Assembly (NCBI GenBank): GCA_964036045.1
Contig: OZ038382.1
Span: 132,546,442-132,610,441, forward strand
Origin: Eutreptiella sp. 'Long Island Sound 2002'
Lineage: Eukaryota; Euglenozoa; Euglenophyceae; Eutreptiales; Eutreptiaceae
DNA: 64,000 bases
Direction: 5' to 3'
Part shown: piece by piece, positions 49,531-60,599 of the stretch
How the letters are laid out: the number at the start of each line of letters is the position of its first letter
Position numbering within the stretch: the stretch's first letter is position 1
Position numbers and translations under genes: made by a program
Notes under the pieces: generated by a model
The model's database searches: none
Seen by the model: the letters and a program-made list of their open reading frames with translations, nothing else
What the model was told of the DNA's origin: nothing

Positions 49531-49535
49531 AGCGG
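49531..49535 (+). repeat. Target-site duplication AGCGG, right of Ty3 element
   Basis: AGCGG directly after the 3' LTR, identical to 38749-38753. Confidence 0.9.
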
Positions 49536-49937
49536 GGACCAAGGCACGGAGGAAAAGGGCACCACGGCAAACGCCACAACCCACACCCAGGAGGGGCATA
49601 CCACGAAGGGGGGGACCAGCGCCACCCCAGCCCCACCGAACGCCCCACGACTCCCGGGGGCGCACCCCCCAACACACACCGCCGAAGCAAGCATCAGACG
49701 CCGTACGGATCATACCAGCGCACACCCACCAGCCACCAGAAACCACACGGGGAATGGAGGGCACACCTACACGGGGAGAACAGGCCACACCCACAGAGGA
49801 AGCCGCAGGAAACGCCGCCGCAGGGCGCACCAACACGCCCTCAGCGCCAGGCAACGACCCCGGCCGCCACAAGGGCCACCTCAAAGGCACCGGCAGAGGA
49901 CGAAGGCACGGCCACAGCGACCAGGACTAGGGACTGA
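49536..49937 (+). CDS. SR-rich protein of element 2, C-terminal remainder
   Basis: Joining 38753 to 49536 (removing one target duplication) restores the frame of the SR ORF. The remainder begins GPRHGGKGHHGKRHN and is His/Arg/Pro/Thr-rich up to TGA at 49935. It is now separated from its promoter-proximal part by the LTR element. Confidence 0.55.
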   Translation, partial: GPRHGGKGHHGKRHNPHPGGAYHEGGDQRHPSPTERPTTPGGAPPNTHRRSKHQTPYGSYQRTPTSHQKPHGEWRAHLHGENRPHPQRKPQETPPQGAPTRPQRQATTPAATRATSKAPAEDEGTATATRTRD

Positions 49938-51826
49938 AACCCCCAGAGGACACGGGACCAAGGCACAGGCCACCAGGGAGGGCAACCCCACGGACCGTCA
50001 CGTGATCGACCTACCCGACCCACCAGCCCGAGCGGCACGCCCAAGCCCCCGAAGCACGGACCCAGCGAGACACCCACACCTAACCGCACCCCCCAGGCAA
50101 CAAGCAGCCACACTCCGGCCCGCACTCCGCACCACGACACAGGCAAGGCTGACCTCCACTGACCCACCGCGGCACAACGCGAGACCACGGCACACCGCAC
50201 CACAGCGCGCCACAGTGCAACGCGCCACAGCACGACGCGACGCGACGCGGCACAGAGCGGCACAACACGAGACAAATGACCCTAACCTGAAGGACTAACC
50301 GAAGCAAGCCACCGCACACCCCGGAAGGCGCCGCACCAGCACGCCACACACCTGCACCGCAGGCCACACACGGGGCCACAGCGCGCCCAGCAACAACGGT
50401 GGCGGACCACCCAGAAGGTTAAAACCGGCACCACAGAGGGGAAAGGACACAAACAACCCCAGCCCCCTAACCCAGAGCCACAAGCAGCCGCCTGGCGCAG
50501 CCGCCCAGCCGGCAGACCCAGGACCTAAACTGGCAAGAAGGGGCGCCGAGCCCACCGTGTACATAGCCCACCCGTCCCATGGGGCCGGAACACGGCCAAA
50601 CAGAACGCAACCGCCAACAGCAGCGCGGAAGACAACACTGAATGCGGGCCAGTGCGTGCGCCAGCCCAGGAAAGGCAGAGGGAGGCACAGGCAGCCCCCC
50701 CCCCCAAAAAAAAACAACAGAGGGGGGAGGGGGGGGGCGCGAAATTAGCCCACAGCCACCAAACAGCCCGCCAACACCACCAGAGGGGGCCAAACTCCCC
50801 CCCCCCAGAGGGCACTGAAGACAGGACCCCCAAAGAGGCACAGGGGGACCACCCAGCCAAAACTGGCAACACCAAGCCAGGAACAGCGGCCCACCGGGAA
50901 AAGGGACACCGAAACATGCAGACACACACCACGAAAAAAAAAAAAGAGAAAAAAAAAAAGAGCCAGCAGCCCAGCCTGAAAGAAAGGGGATGGGAGTACA
51001 GGGACCACAAGGCCCGGGACAGGCCCACCCAGGAAAAAAAAAAGCGCAAAAAACACACCCCGACAACGCTGCCAAGAAGGGCTGGGCCCAGCCGCGACCA
51101 GGGCCCAGCACGCACGCCCATACCGCACGCCGGAACCGGAAACTGCGGGGGGCAGGCGGGGCGCGCACGAGACCACACACGTCCCATAAGCAGGCCGAAA
51201 CCAAACCCCAACCACGAACACCACAAACGGCCGACACTAGAGGAACAACACCACAAACCGTGCCCAAACACACCCACCCAAGACCCCAGCCAGGACTGGC
51301 GGGGTTAACAAAACCCACACCCTACCACAAACCGGACCCAAACACAAACGCCGCACAACAGTAGGAAACCCAGTGCCCACAGCCCGGGCACTGAGGCAGC
51401 CCGTGCCATGCAGGTGACCCGGCCAAACGAATTCCGGAGACCGGGGGTAAGGCTGCATCCTAAGGCCTGGGCTGCTTTGGGACTGGAGGCGGAGCGTGCG
51501 ACACCCAAGCGCCTCGGAACCCTAGTACCAAGAACGTGCATGCATGCCTTGGGAACGGGATACGCCAGGAAGTCCGGTGAACCTCTAGGGTTCCGCCCAA
51601 AGGAGGGGACGTTCGCAAGCACGGGGGCACACCCTCCCGGCGAGACAGGCACTTGACACTGGCGGCAATCACCCCTCCCAGTGTTGCCCGGGGCCGCTTT
51701 GTTGGGGGCCAACAGTCAGGTCTAGCGGGATGTAAGCCGCCTCCCCTCTTCACGCACGGGGGCGACGCCAGGGGGAACCATGGGACGCCTCTCCACGACC
51801 GAGTGCACCTACCTACCTACCTACCT
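49938..51826 (+). other. 3' untranslated region of element 2 with (ACCT)5 tail
   Basis: No coding content recognised; C/A-rich in the first half, with A-homopolymers near 50930-51045. Its last 788 bp (51039-51826) form the left arm of a large inverted repeat. It ends with five ACCT units at 51807-51826. Confidence 0.65.
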
Positions 51827-52647
51827 AGAGAAACCAACACACAGGTAGGTAGGTAGGTGCACTCGGTCGTGGAGAGGCGCCCCATGGATCCCCCTGGCGT
51901 CGCCCCTGTGACGAACAGCAAGAGGCTCCGCGCGTGAAGAGGGGAGGCGGCTTACTTCCCGCTAGACCTGACTGTTGGCCCCAAACAAAGCGGCCCCGGG
52001 CAACGTTGGGAAGGCTGATCGCCGCCAGCGTGACATGCTTGTCTGGCCGGGAGGGTGTGCCCCCGTGCTTGCGCACGTCCACTCCTTTGGGCGGAACCCT
52101 AGGGGCTCACCGGACTTCCTGGCGTATCCCGTTCCCAAGGCATGCATGCACGTTCTTGGTACTAGGGTTCCGAGGCGCTTGGGTGTCGCACGCTCCGCCT
52201 CGAGTCCCAAAGCAGCGCAGGCCTTAGGATGCAGCCTTACCCCCGGTCTCCGGATCTCGTTTGGCCGGGTCACCTGCATGGCACGGGCTGCCTCAGTGCC
52301 CGGGCTGTGGGCACTGGGTTTCCTACTGTTGTGCGGCGTTTGTGTTTGGGTCCGGTTGGCGGCTGGGTGTGGGTTTTCTTAACCCCGCCAGTCCTGGCTG
52401 GGGTCTTGGGTGGGTGTGTTTGGGCACGGTTTGTGGTGTTGTCCCTCTAGTGTCGGCTGTTTGTGGTGTTCGTGGTTGGGCTTCGGTTTCGGCCTGCTTT
52501 TGGGACGTGTGTGGTTTCGTGGGCGCCCCGCATGCCCCCCGCCGTTTCTGGTTCCGGCGTGCTCTGTGGGCGTGTGTGCTGGGCCTGGGTCTCAGTAGTG
52601 CCCTGCCCTTCTTGGCTGGGTTGTCGGGGTGTGTTTTTTGCGCTTTT
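51039..52647. repeat. Palindrome of about 1.6 kb with 0.8-kb arms
   Basis: Left arm 51039-51826 and right arm 51843-52647 are inverted copies with a few indels. They are separated by the 16-bp spacer AGAGAAACCAACACAC (51827-51842). The arms meet at the tetranucleotide tails (ACCT)n and (AGGT)n. Confidence 0.9.
51831..51842 (+). repeat. Target-site duplication, left, of inverted copy
   Basis: AAACCAACACAC, repeated at 52649-52660. The same place in AB copy 1 reads AAACGAACACAC (2305-2316) once, without interruption. Confidence 0.85.
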
Positions 52648-52648
52648 C
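51843..52648 (-). mobile_element. 5'-truncated inverted copy of element 2 3' end
   Basis: Minus-strand copy of the last 0.8 kb of element 2, with its tail at 51843 and its truncated 5' end at 52648. A 12-bp target duplication flanks it, so it is an independent LINE insertion into AB copy 2 next to the element 2 tail. No complete ORF. Confidence 0.85.
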
Positions 52649-52660
52649 AAACCAACACAC
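52649..52660 (+). repeat. Target-site duplication, right, of inverted copy
   Basis: AAACCAACACAC, identical to 51831-51842. Confidence 0.85.
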
Positions 52661-55167
52661 AACATATGTCCCATGCCCTCACATCCTTGAACATGCCACT
52701 TGACCCCATCACTTGGTGTCTAATTGCTTGGGACCCGATGGCATAGGCAACCGCAATCGTCATGTGCATTAGAAACCATTCACACATGGATATGTGAAAC
52801 CAAGATTGCCTAATTGCATGTTCGTGTGACACCGAACCAACTCAAGGCATGCTACTTAGAGAGAGAGAGATTTGGCAAGAGTGCTTGGGTAGGACGATGC
52901 CCGGGTCACATGAAGAGACCTAGACCCGGCCCGCAGAGAAGGTGCACATGGAGAGATATCCCGGGTTCAATGAGGGCACATCTGAAACATGGTGACAGTG
53001 TCCTACCGCAAGGAAATATTTTCTGCCTCCAAGAGAGATGGTCCCGCCCCAATCCAGGCCTAGAGAGGAATGGTCCTGCCCCAGTCCACCCCCTGAGAGA
53101 GAGACCCTCACCAATCCGTGCCCTAGGAGGGAGACCCCAACCAATCTATGCCTTAGGAGGGAGAATCCATCCAATCCATGGCCTAAGAGAGATGACCTCA
53201 CCGAAACCCCATCCCGAGCGCATAGCCTAGCTGTGACCCATGGGAGCATGCATATGGAGAGGGACTTTCGCCAAGCCATGACCCATGAGAGCAGGCATAC
53301 ACTTGGAGTGAGAATCACTGACATTGATTGAGGATTATGCCTAGACCCAATTGCCCCAAAACATATGAGCTGTCCTCATGCCATACTGCAAGTTGACAAA
53401 GGAGGGATAGTTAATCACCAACCGTGTTCGACCAATGGCATGAATTCACCGAAGGTCAACGAAGTAGGACGGCATACAAGAGGTTAGCAACCAGGGCACA
53501 GGTGCAATTCTCCACCTTTAACATGTTCACCCAGTACACATGCACACAACATGTTCCACATACATCATCTCCAAAGATTGATTTACCATGACTCACACGC
53601 AAGGCAAACAAAGGACAAAGAATAGAAGTAGAAGATATTCATGGTGTAGCAACGACCCAGTTACTTTCTTCCTGTCCAGTGCACCTACCTCAGCCACTTC
53701 CACTTCAACTCCTCTTCCACTAGGGCTCCTCCAGCTTCAAGGGACTTGTGATCCCCCGTACCCGTATGCGTGGCACTGCCGAAGTAGATGCGCCAATTAA
53801 CATATACCAGTCCCCCCAAGGGCGACAGCCTGTGTGGGCAGAGGCACCACATCAGGCTTTAGCTAGATCGCAGTTGCGGGTCTTCTATCATCCACTGGAG
53901 TTGCCCTAGCTTCGAATTGGTATCCATTTCAGCAACAGGATGGAACTAAAACTATTAGCACCCCTTGGGAAAATAGTTAGACAATCGGCCCGCATTAAGG
54001 AACAGAGAGCACGCGCACGCCAACAGGAACACGACAAGGGCGCGCGCACCCACTTTAGGTCTGATCCGAACCAGAAATGTTAAATCCTCCATCCTGTGGT
54101 TTAAAAATAATCTAAGTTCGGAATTCTGATGAATTTATACACGAAATTGCTGAAATTGCGGAAATCACTCATTTATAGAGCAGTGGAGCCAATTGGGATC
54201 CGAACCGGCTTCACCCCCCTTCTGAGAGCATTGTCACCTGCTCGGAAAGACATAAAGAGGACGGGAGGATCCTGGTTGTTCCCTTGGCGCTCCCCTCATT
54301 GTGGGAGGGTAGCACATGCACCGTGGCCAGCCACCAAGCAATCGAGGGGGGGAAAGAACTCAAAAGAATGAACTCCCGCCTGTCAGCACTAAACCTAAAA
54401 GCATAGGCTCAGTAGATCAAAGTTAGACAAAAGCAACGTCTTCGACGGGTCTACATAAAGAGAACACAAACAAACATTTGATGCATGACATGCACAGCAT
54501 GAACCCCTCGCATGACCCGCACTCCCGCCAAGAGACATAAGAGCAATGGATCTGTTGAGGATCACCTTCACAAGACATTGGCATATCGGGGGGGTCATCA
54601 TTAGTCATGATAAGCGTCGACACAAACAATGCAGATGTTTTTTTATTTTTGAAAAAAAAATTTCCCAAATTGGTTTTCATTTCTTTCCGCCAACTTTTTT
54701 TCGGACTCCAGTTGCACGATGAGCTGGAACGGACGTCGCCATCGCGTCTGGCTTGCAAAAAAATGGTCTCGGATCCGGTTGGATGGTCGCAAGGTGCCCA
54801 AATGAGGAGAAATGAGAAAATATTCTTCTACTAAAAATGGCAACATTTGTTTTTAAAATAGCGTTGGCGAAAAATTGAAATCTCCAAACTAAGGACCCCT
54901 GGGTGGGAATGGACCTTACCAATGCGACCGCGACACATATTGGGTGGCTGCAGATTCAGACGAAACGCGATACAGGGCCGGTAGGAGCAAGTTCCTAAAA
55001 TAGAAATTTAGTTACTAAAAATAGAACAAAAGTTCTAAAAAGAGAACGTGGTGTGCCAAAACAGGAATGGCAATTGGGGAGGGGTTTAGCACATCCGGTG
55101 GTCCCCATTGCGTCCGGCAACCTCCCAATAGGTCAAATTGCACCAAAAAGTGGCGAAAACAAATCAA
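52661..55167 (+). repeat. Dispersed repeat AB, copy 2
   Basis: Continuation of the AB copy that starts at 51827. It contains the empty site of element 1 at 53058-53067. Close similarity to copy 1 ends at AAATCAA (55167). No protein recognised; the minus-strand GGTTCGGATCCC motif is present. Confidence 0.85.
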
Positions 55168-55565
55168 CAAAACAACGTATGTGAGGAGAGCAAGGCAAAA
55201 AAATATCAACTTCAAGTGCCCTGCAAACTCAGGTATACCAACCCAGAAGTCTCATAACGATCCCATATAGCGGGGGTGTTGCTCCGGGTGATGCACTTAC
55301 CAAAGGCTTCCTCCAAATAAATACAAAATATGAGTGGGTCTTGACAAATTGTAATCCGTAGGAATATCCCGAGCAAGTGGCGGCCGATTGTGCACACAAA
55401 AAAACCATGAACACAATCCAAGACTGATCTTGGTTTCATATGCCCGTCTCATGTCAAGACAATGAGGATCGGGGGTAGTTGTGAGGTATTGAGCCATGGT
55501 ATGTGCATCCCTGCGGCAAATTAAGCAAAAACAAACAATCGTGTCAAGGGCGAAGGGAGAGTCAC
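55168..55565. other. Non-coding stretch
   Basis: No gene recognised. It lies just past the C terminus of the minus-strand integrase and may be 3' untranslated sequence of that Ty3 remnant. Confidence 0.45.
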
Positions 55566-57203
55566 TCAATCCCGTTTGTGAATGATCAAATGCACCAAGA
55601 CATCCTTGACATCTAGACTGGTCCCCTTTTTCTCCAGGTAGTTCAGCCACACCGTGGTATACCTCAGCACAAAACTGCTCGAAGGATTCCACCAGTCTCG
55701 CAGAGCGGCAAATCCTTTCCAACGAAACTTGTATAGCCTCCTGCCTGGCGTGCCGGGGTCCGGCTGGTCCGTTAGGATTCGCTCCACTGTATAGTCATCC
55801 TCCTCACCGTCATCGTCGGAGTCCAGGTCTCCCGCCGTGCACTCAAACGTCACCGCTCGGCCGCTGGGATCCGGTGCCCGTGGTCGGAGTTGTGTATGGT
55901 CCCGATCCAGGATTATGTTGTCTCCCACCTGGACGGCATACACATCTTGCCTGATTTTGCGCACCATGACCCCTGGGATATACCACGATTGTTGGCGATG
56001 CCGGGTTAGCACGTCCTTGTGATGGCGCTCCACCCAAACGGTGTCCTTGAGGGAGTACTTGTGCATTTTGCCCTTCTTGAAGTACTTGGCCCTCCTCTCA
56101 TGCTCATCATGCAAAGACTTGCAAACCTTGGCCGCAGTGACATCCGTTTCGGTCATCATGGCGTCCGCATCCTGAGCAACCTTGCCATGGTTCATCCACC
56201 CGAGAGTTCGAGACACTCCATCCCGTAGGAATGAAATGCAGTGCGGAGATAATCCTCCAGGCCCCGGTAAGTCATGAAAGGCTTGCAAAAACCCCCAAAG
56301 AGAGTGAAACGGGTTCCTCCCCGGCTCCTTGATGTGCAATTGGCGGAAGTTCTCGAAAATTTGCCTCCCGGCGACCTCCGAGCGTCCGTTTGACCGGCTG
56401 TAATACGCCACGGTCTTGGCATGTCGAATCCCCTTATGCTTGCACATGCTTTTGAACCAGGAGCCCACAAATTGACTCCCCCGGTCGCTGCATATGACCG
56501 CTGGGACGTCAAAGATTGTCAAACAATGCCTATTCATGGCTTTGGCGACGGTCTTGACTTGTAGGCCTACTGCATGCTTGTCTTTCTTGTCCTTGTTCTT
56601 GGACTTCTTACCCGGAAGCGCCACAATATACCCGCTATGTCGGTCTACGGCAGAAATAATACAATCATATTTTCCCCCCTCAACCGTGACCTCCGGCATG
56701 GCAAACACGTCCATGGCATTAGAGCGCATCGGTGCCTCGCGGATCGCCGTATAAACCGGGTTCCGCACTGTGGAGTGGTTCTGGTTTTTCGTGGCCCTAC
56801 ATACAGCACAATCGTTGCAATGCCGATTTAATTTTGCGTACCTCCATTCGAGTTCTCGTTTCATCTTGTCACGACCCGGATGCATAAGTGGGGCATTGTG
56901 CCAATGGTCAATGAGCGCCTCGACCCGGTCTTCCGGCACCAATAGCTTGTCATTGATGAAGAGCTTGTTTTCGTCCTCCGTCAAGCCTTTGGGCCACTCA
57001 TCATCCGAGGGGGGACTCGCGGAGCTCCAATACTTGTTCCAATGCTGCGAGGCGGCATGATCCTTCGCCAGATCGTCCATGAGCACCGACTCCAAGTACT
57101 TAATGGGCGCCATGAGAAATTCCTCCAAAGTCTCTTGGAGAGCCCTCCAAGAGCTCCAAGAGCCCTCCCAGAGCTCAAACTCGGGCATCCCGTCGTCGAT
57201 TCA
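55566..57203 (-). pseudogene. Ty3 family 2 integrase and chromodomain
   Basis: Open for about 540 codons on the minus strand. The zinc region has HNAPLMHPGRDKM and CNDCAVC. The catalytic core has AMDVFAMPE, ICSDRGSQFVG and NGRSEVAGR, with exactly 35 residues between the second Asp and the Glu. The chromodomain has DYTVERILTD, LYKFRWKGF and WWNPSSSF. Two stops (TAG 57219-57221 and TGA near 57204) separate it from RNase H in the same frame, so it is a relic although the integrase frame itself is intact. Confidence 0.85.
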
Positions 57204-57218
57204 ACTCCGCCTTGGATG

Positions 57219-58048
57219 CTATGACCACAAAGCACCGGTGTCGCCCTCTTCCATGGCCTTCTCCAGCTCAATAATGCGTTTGGCCTCCTCTGTTTCCTCG
57301 GCGTCTCCCCTGCTGGATATGTCCCTCCACACCTTGCCCGCGGGATAGGCCCAAGGACTAAGGCAATCGGCTACAGTGTTGACCTTCCCGGGGACATAGA
57401 CGACGCTCAAGTTGAACTTCGCAAAGGTCTTGTGCCATCGGGCTCGCCTTGCCGCTGGACCCGCGGGAGTATCCATATGCTCCTTGTGCCCACTCTGAAG
57501 TGATTGATGATCGGTACATAGCACAACCGGTTGAAGTCCGATGTGGCCCGATAATTTCTGGAGCGCGCACACAATGGCATAAGTCTCCTTCTCCCCCGCG
57601 GTCCACGCCCGACGTTGGCCTTCCGCCGGGACTCGACTCCAAAGGCCACCGGGATATGCGTTCGGTCGCACCAGACTTGCTCGAGCACTACCCCCATGGC
57701 ACAGATAGAGGCGTCCGTGCGCGGCACAAATCCCTTGTCCCTGTCCACCAACAAAAGACCTAATTGACCCAATAGTCGTTCCTTTAACTTGTCGAACGCT
57801 TCTTCGGCTTCGGTTGTCTGTGCTAATTTTTCGTTGCTTCCCTTGCGACCATCGAACTTGCTCACCTGTAGCATCTTGTGGACAGGCCCCGAGAGATCCG
57901 CATACATTCGTACATATCCCGAATAATATTTGCAAAACCCCATGAACGACCGGAGTTCACTGATGGTTTGGTGTTTTTCCCAGTGGCGTAGCGCAGCCAA
58001 TTTGCCGGGCACGGGTCGGCGTTGCCCGTGCCCAACCACATGTCCAGC
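57219..58048 (-). pseudogene. Ty3 family 2 RT C-terminus and RNase H
   Basis: From 58048 leftwards: GHVVGHGQRRPVPGKLAAL, TISELRSFMGFCKYYSGYV (RT thumb), then RTDASICAMGVVLEQV (RNase H start). A frameshift near 57655 leads to WTAGEKETYAIVCALQKLSG, LCTDHQSLQS, PGKVNTVADCLS and AYPAGKVWRDISSRGD. The RT fingers and palm with YxDD are absent on this strand; similarity breaks at 58048 against the AB fragment. Confidence 0.8.
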
Positions 58049-58692
58049 AACCTCCTCTTCCACTAGGGCTCCTGCGGCTTCAAGGGACTTGTGATCCCCC
58101 GTACGCGTAGGCGTAGCACTGCCGAAGCAGATGCGCCCATTAAGGTATACCAGTCCCCTCAAGGGCAACACCCGCTGTGGGTGGAGGCACCACACCGGGG
58201 TTTACCCAGATCGCAGTTGCGGGCCTTCTATCATCCACTGGAGTTGCCCTAGCTTCAAATTCGTAGCCATTTCAGCAAAAGGATAGAAATCACACTATTA
58301 GCACCCATGGGGAAGAATTTTCAGACGATCGACCCGCATTAAGGAACAGAGAGCATGAGCACGCCAACAGGAACACTAGAAGGGCGCGCGCACACACCGC
58401 AGGCCTGGTGTGAACCAGAAATGTTAAATCCTCCATCCTGTGGTCTATAATAAGTATAAATTCGGAAGTCTCCTGAATTGATACACGAAATCGCCAAAAT
58501 TGCGGTAATCACTCAATTGGGAACAGTGCAGCCAATTGGGATCCGAACCGGCTTAACCCCCTTTCGCAGAGCATTGTCACCTGCTCGGAAAGACATAAAG
58601 AGGACGGGAGGATCCTGGTTGTTCCCTTGGCGCTCCCCTCATTGTAGGAGGGTACCATATACACCATGGCCAGCCGCCCAAGCAATCAGGGG
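58049..58692 (+). repeat. Dispersed repeat AB, partial copy 3
   Basis: Corresponds to about 27330-27975 and 53705-54348, more diverged than copies 1 and 2 are from each other. It sits exactly between the two oppositely oriented halves of Ty3 family 2. Carries the conserved GGTTCGGATCCC (minus strand) near 58540. Confidence 0.8.
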
Positions 58693-58801
58693 AGGTCAAG
58701 GCCCAGGTGACTTGCAGCAGGATGCTGCTGCGGTAAACCGGACCTAGAGAAGCCCCCACAGGGAAGGGGCACCGGAGGTCTCTCCGCCACAAATCAGCAA
58801 A
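58693..58801 (+). other. Non-coding leader before Ty3 family 2 protease
   Basis: Short unique stretch up to the ATG at 58802; no signal recognised. Confidence 0.4.
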
Positions 58802-59713
58802 ATGAACGGAAGGAAGGTACCCATGGTACCCAAGAGGGCTCCAGAAGAGCCACGTAAGCTGAGGTTTGCGAGTCCCAGCCCATGGAACACCCTTCGTAGG
58901 GAGGTACAAATGAATTTGGGTCACACACAAATAAATGATGGAGATACCATGGAGAGCCCCGTGGGTGGGCGTGACCAGCCCAAGATCTACACCATTCGGG
59001 ATCATACGCTCGAGGTATTGATGCAGCCAAGCATACTACAGGTGCATGCTGTGGCAGTTGTCCATACTCCACATGGAGACGAACGGCAGTTGCACTTGAA
59101 AGTGCGAGTACGGTGTGGAGAGATAGTGGTGATTGCGGATGCATTGGTGGACACGGGTGCCCAAGTGAGCTGGGATTGGAAGGGATTATCTTCGGAAGAA
59201 TTTCTGAAGCCCAGCCAAAGACAGGTGCGCTTGAAGGTCGCCAATGGTGAAATTATGGGTGGGAGTACCCATGAAGCAACTATCCGCATGAAATGTTGGG
59301 AACGTGATCGCTTGTAGCGACCTGATTTGTCAAAGCGGATCGTACTTTCTGGGAATTTTTATGCCGCGGATAATTCCGATCGGGATATTATCATGTGGTA
59401 TGATATTATGGTGAGCAACGCCATTAAAGCTCTTGTTAACACTCTCCCTCACCGCACAACGTTGATTCGGGAGGACAAGGAGCGTCTGACTTGGCTATCT
59501 ATGGACCATGCCCCAGGATTATCTCAGTGGACCGGAGATGAGGAGGAAAGAATCGTGCGGGGGATCAAGACCGTGAGTACCAAGTTCAATGGGGACGGCG
59601 GAGGTCATCTCATGGAATATGGCATGGCGCCACAAGTGTACAATCACATGGTTCAACAACTTGGAGGCCAAAAACCCGAGACGGACGTGTTTGCTTCCCG
59701 GGATGCCCCGTAG
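58802..59713 (+). pseudogene. Ty3 family 2 protease and following region
   Basis: Starts at ATG 58802. ADALVDTGAQVSWDW is a clear retropepsin active site (DTGA). An in-frame TAG at 59315 is followed in the same frame by NFYAADNSDRDIIMWYDIMV and PHRTTLIREDKERLTWLS, the usual protease C-terminal context. It then enters a domain with TDVFASRDAP, matching the DAFANR motif of the intact Ty3 element, and stops at TAG 59711. Confidence 0.75.
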
Positions 59714-60073
59714 GTAAGGAAGTGTACGAGGCATTGGCACAAGGTGGACTCTGAGTGGTCAAAGCATTGGGGATCGAAGAAGTGGAGGCCCATGTACTGG
59801 GACGGTGCTCAAGAAGATACCATACGTATAGTGAACAAGATCATTGCGGATAGAGCAACGGGTATCCTGGTCGTGACGGGCATAGGATCCAGCCCATGTC
59901 CGTTGGAGGATATTAAACCGACTTTGGACTCCATCACCCCGAACGAGATGCAATTCGGGCCTAGGGAGCAGTTGTTCATCGACGCCAAGGGTATACCGAT
60001 GCGCGCCCCGAGACAAGCATGGAGTACCAAGGCTTTCTTGGTTGATGGTTCACAATGCCAACCAAATTGGTAA
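59714..60073 (+). pseudogene. Ty3 family 2 Dam-like domain, degenerate
   Basis: Same frame after TAG. IVNKIIADRATGILVVTG corresponds to VIHKIKQDKTQAILVVPLW of the intact Ty3 element, and QAWSTKAFLVDG to RSWSSLAFLVDG, so this is the same domain in the same place between protease and RT. The catalytic NPPF is replaced by MYWDGAQ, so it is presumably inactive. Ends at TAA. Confidence 0.6.
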
Positions 60074-60329
60074 TGTAGAGGCTGTACCAATGAGGGTCAT
60101 TGTTGAAGAAAAGAGTGACCCTACGAAGAGTGTTGACGTACTCTCTCACTCGGAGATCGACTGGGTTCTCGCCTACATGCGGATGGGTATGCATGACCAA
60201 GTGGCTGCTCGAGAAGAGCGAGCCCAGGCCAATTCACCCCATTGGTGGGACGACCGGGAGTTGGTGAACAGGAACTTTGAGAAGGATGATTTCGTGGCAA
60301 GAGTTATTGACCATTTGACCTACCAATAG
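60042..60329 (+). pseudogene. Linker segment between Dam-like domain and RT
   Basis: A 95-codon frame with SHSEIDWVLAYMRMGMHDQV and SPHWWDDRELVNRNFEK. No known family; its location suggests a pro-pol spacer. It lies in a different frame from the preceding part, so a frameshift occurs near 60050. Bases 60330-60600 hold no clear frame. Confidence 0.4.
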
Positions 60330-60599
60330 GATGGTCCCATAGGGTCCGACCCTCTGACGTGGAGTTTTCCAAGAGTGGGTGACAAAGTCCGTGAATTTCA
60401 GCCCACAGCCCGGTTTTTTAAAAAACTATCGGTAGGAACGGCCGCCCACGTTGATGATTAGGGCATATCGGACGAGGAGATGTCAGACGTGGATCCACAA
60501 GAGGCATACACCGCCGTGAAGTCGGTAGTTTCAATACCCTGGCAAGCAGCGGAAGAAGCCAAGGAGAACCCAAAGGTAGCCTAGCTCTAGGATAGACTT

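Larger units (their letters stand above)
28787..51826 (+). mobile_element. Non-LTR element 2, 5'-truncated, hosting a Ty3 element
   Basis: Own sequence is 28787-38753 plus 49536-51826, split by the LTR element. Gene order equals that of element 1: end of ORF1, APE endonuclease, RT, RNase H with zinc motif, ORF4, Pro/Thr- and SR-rich ORF. It lacks the monomer array and most of ORF1, so it is 5'-truncated at the AB boundary. The 3' end is a (ACCT)5 tail at 51807-51826. Several frameshifts and in-frame stops show that this copy is decayed. I could not find a convincing target duplication for it. Confidence 0.75.

Noticed and set aside
49367-49930. Separate gene starting in the 3' LTR
   Set aside because: It is the LTR-coded Gag start reading by chance into flanking DNA, in a different frame from the SR ORF remainder.
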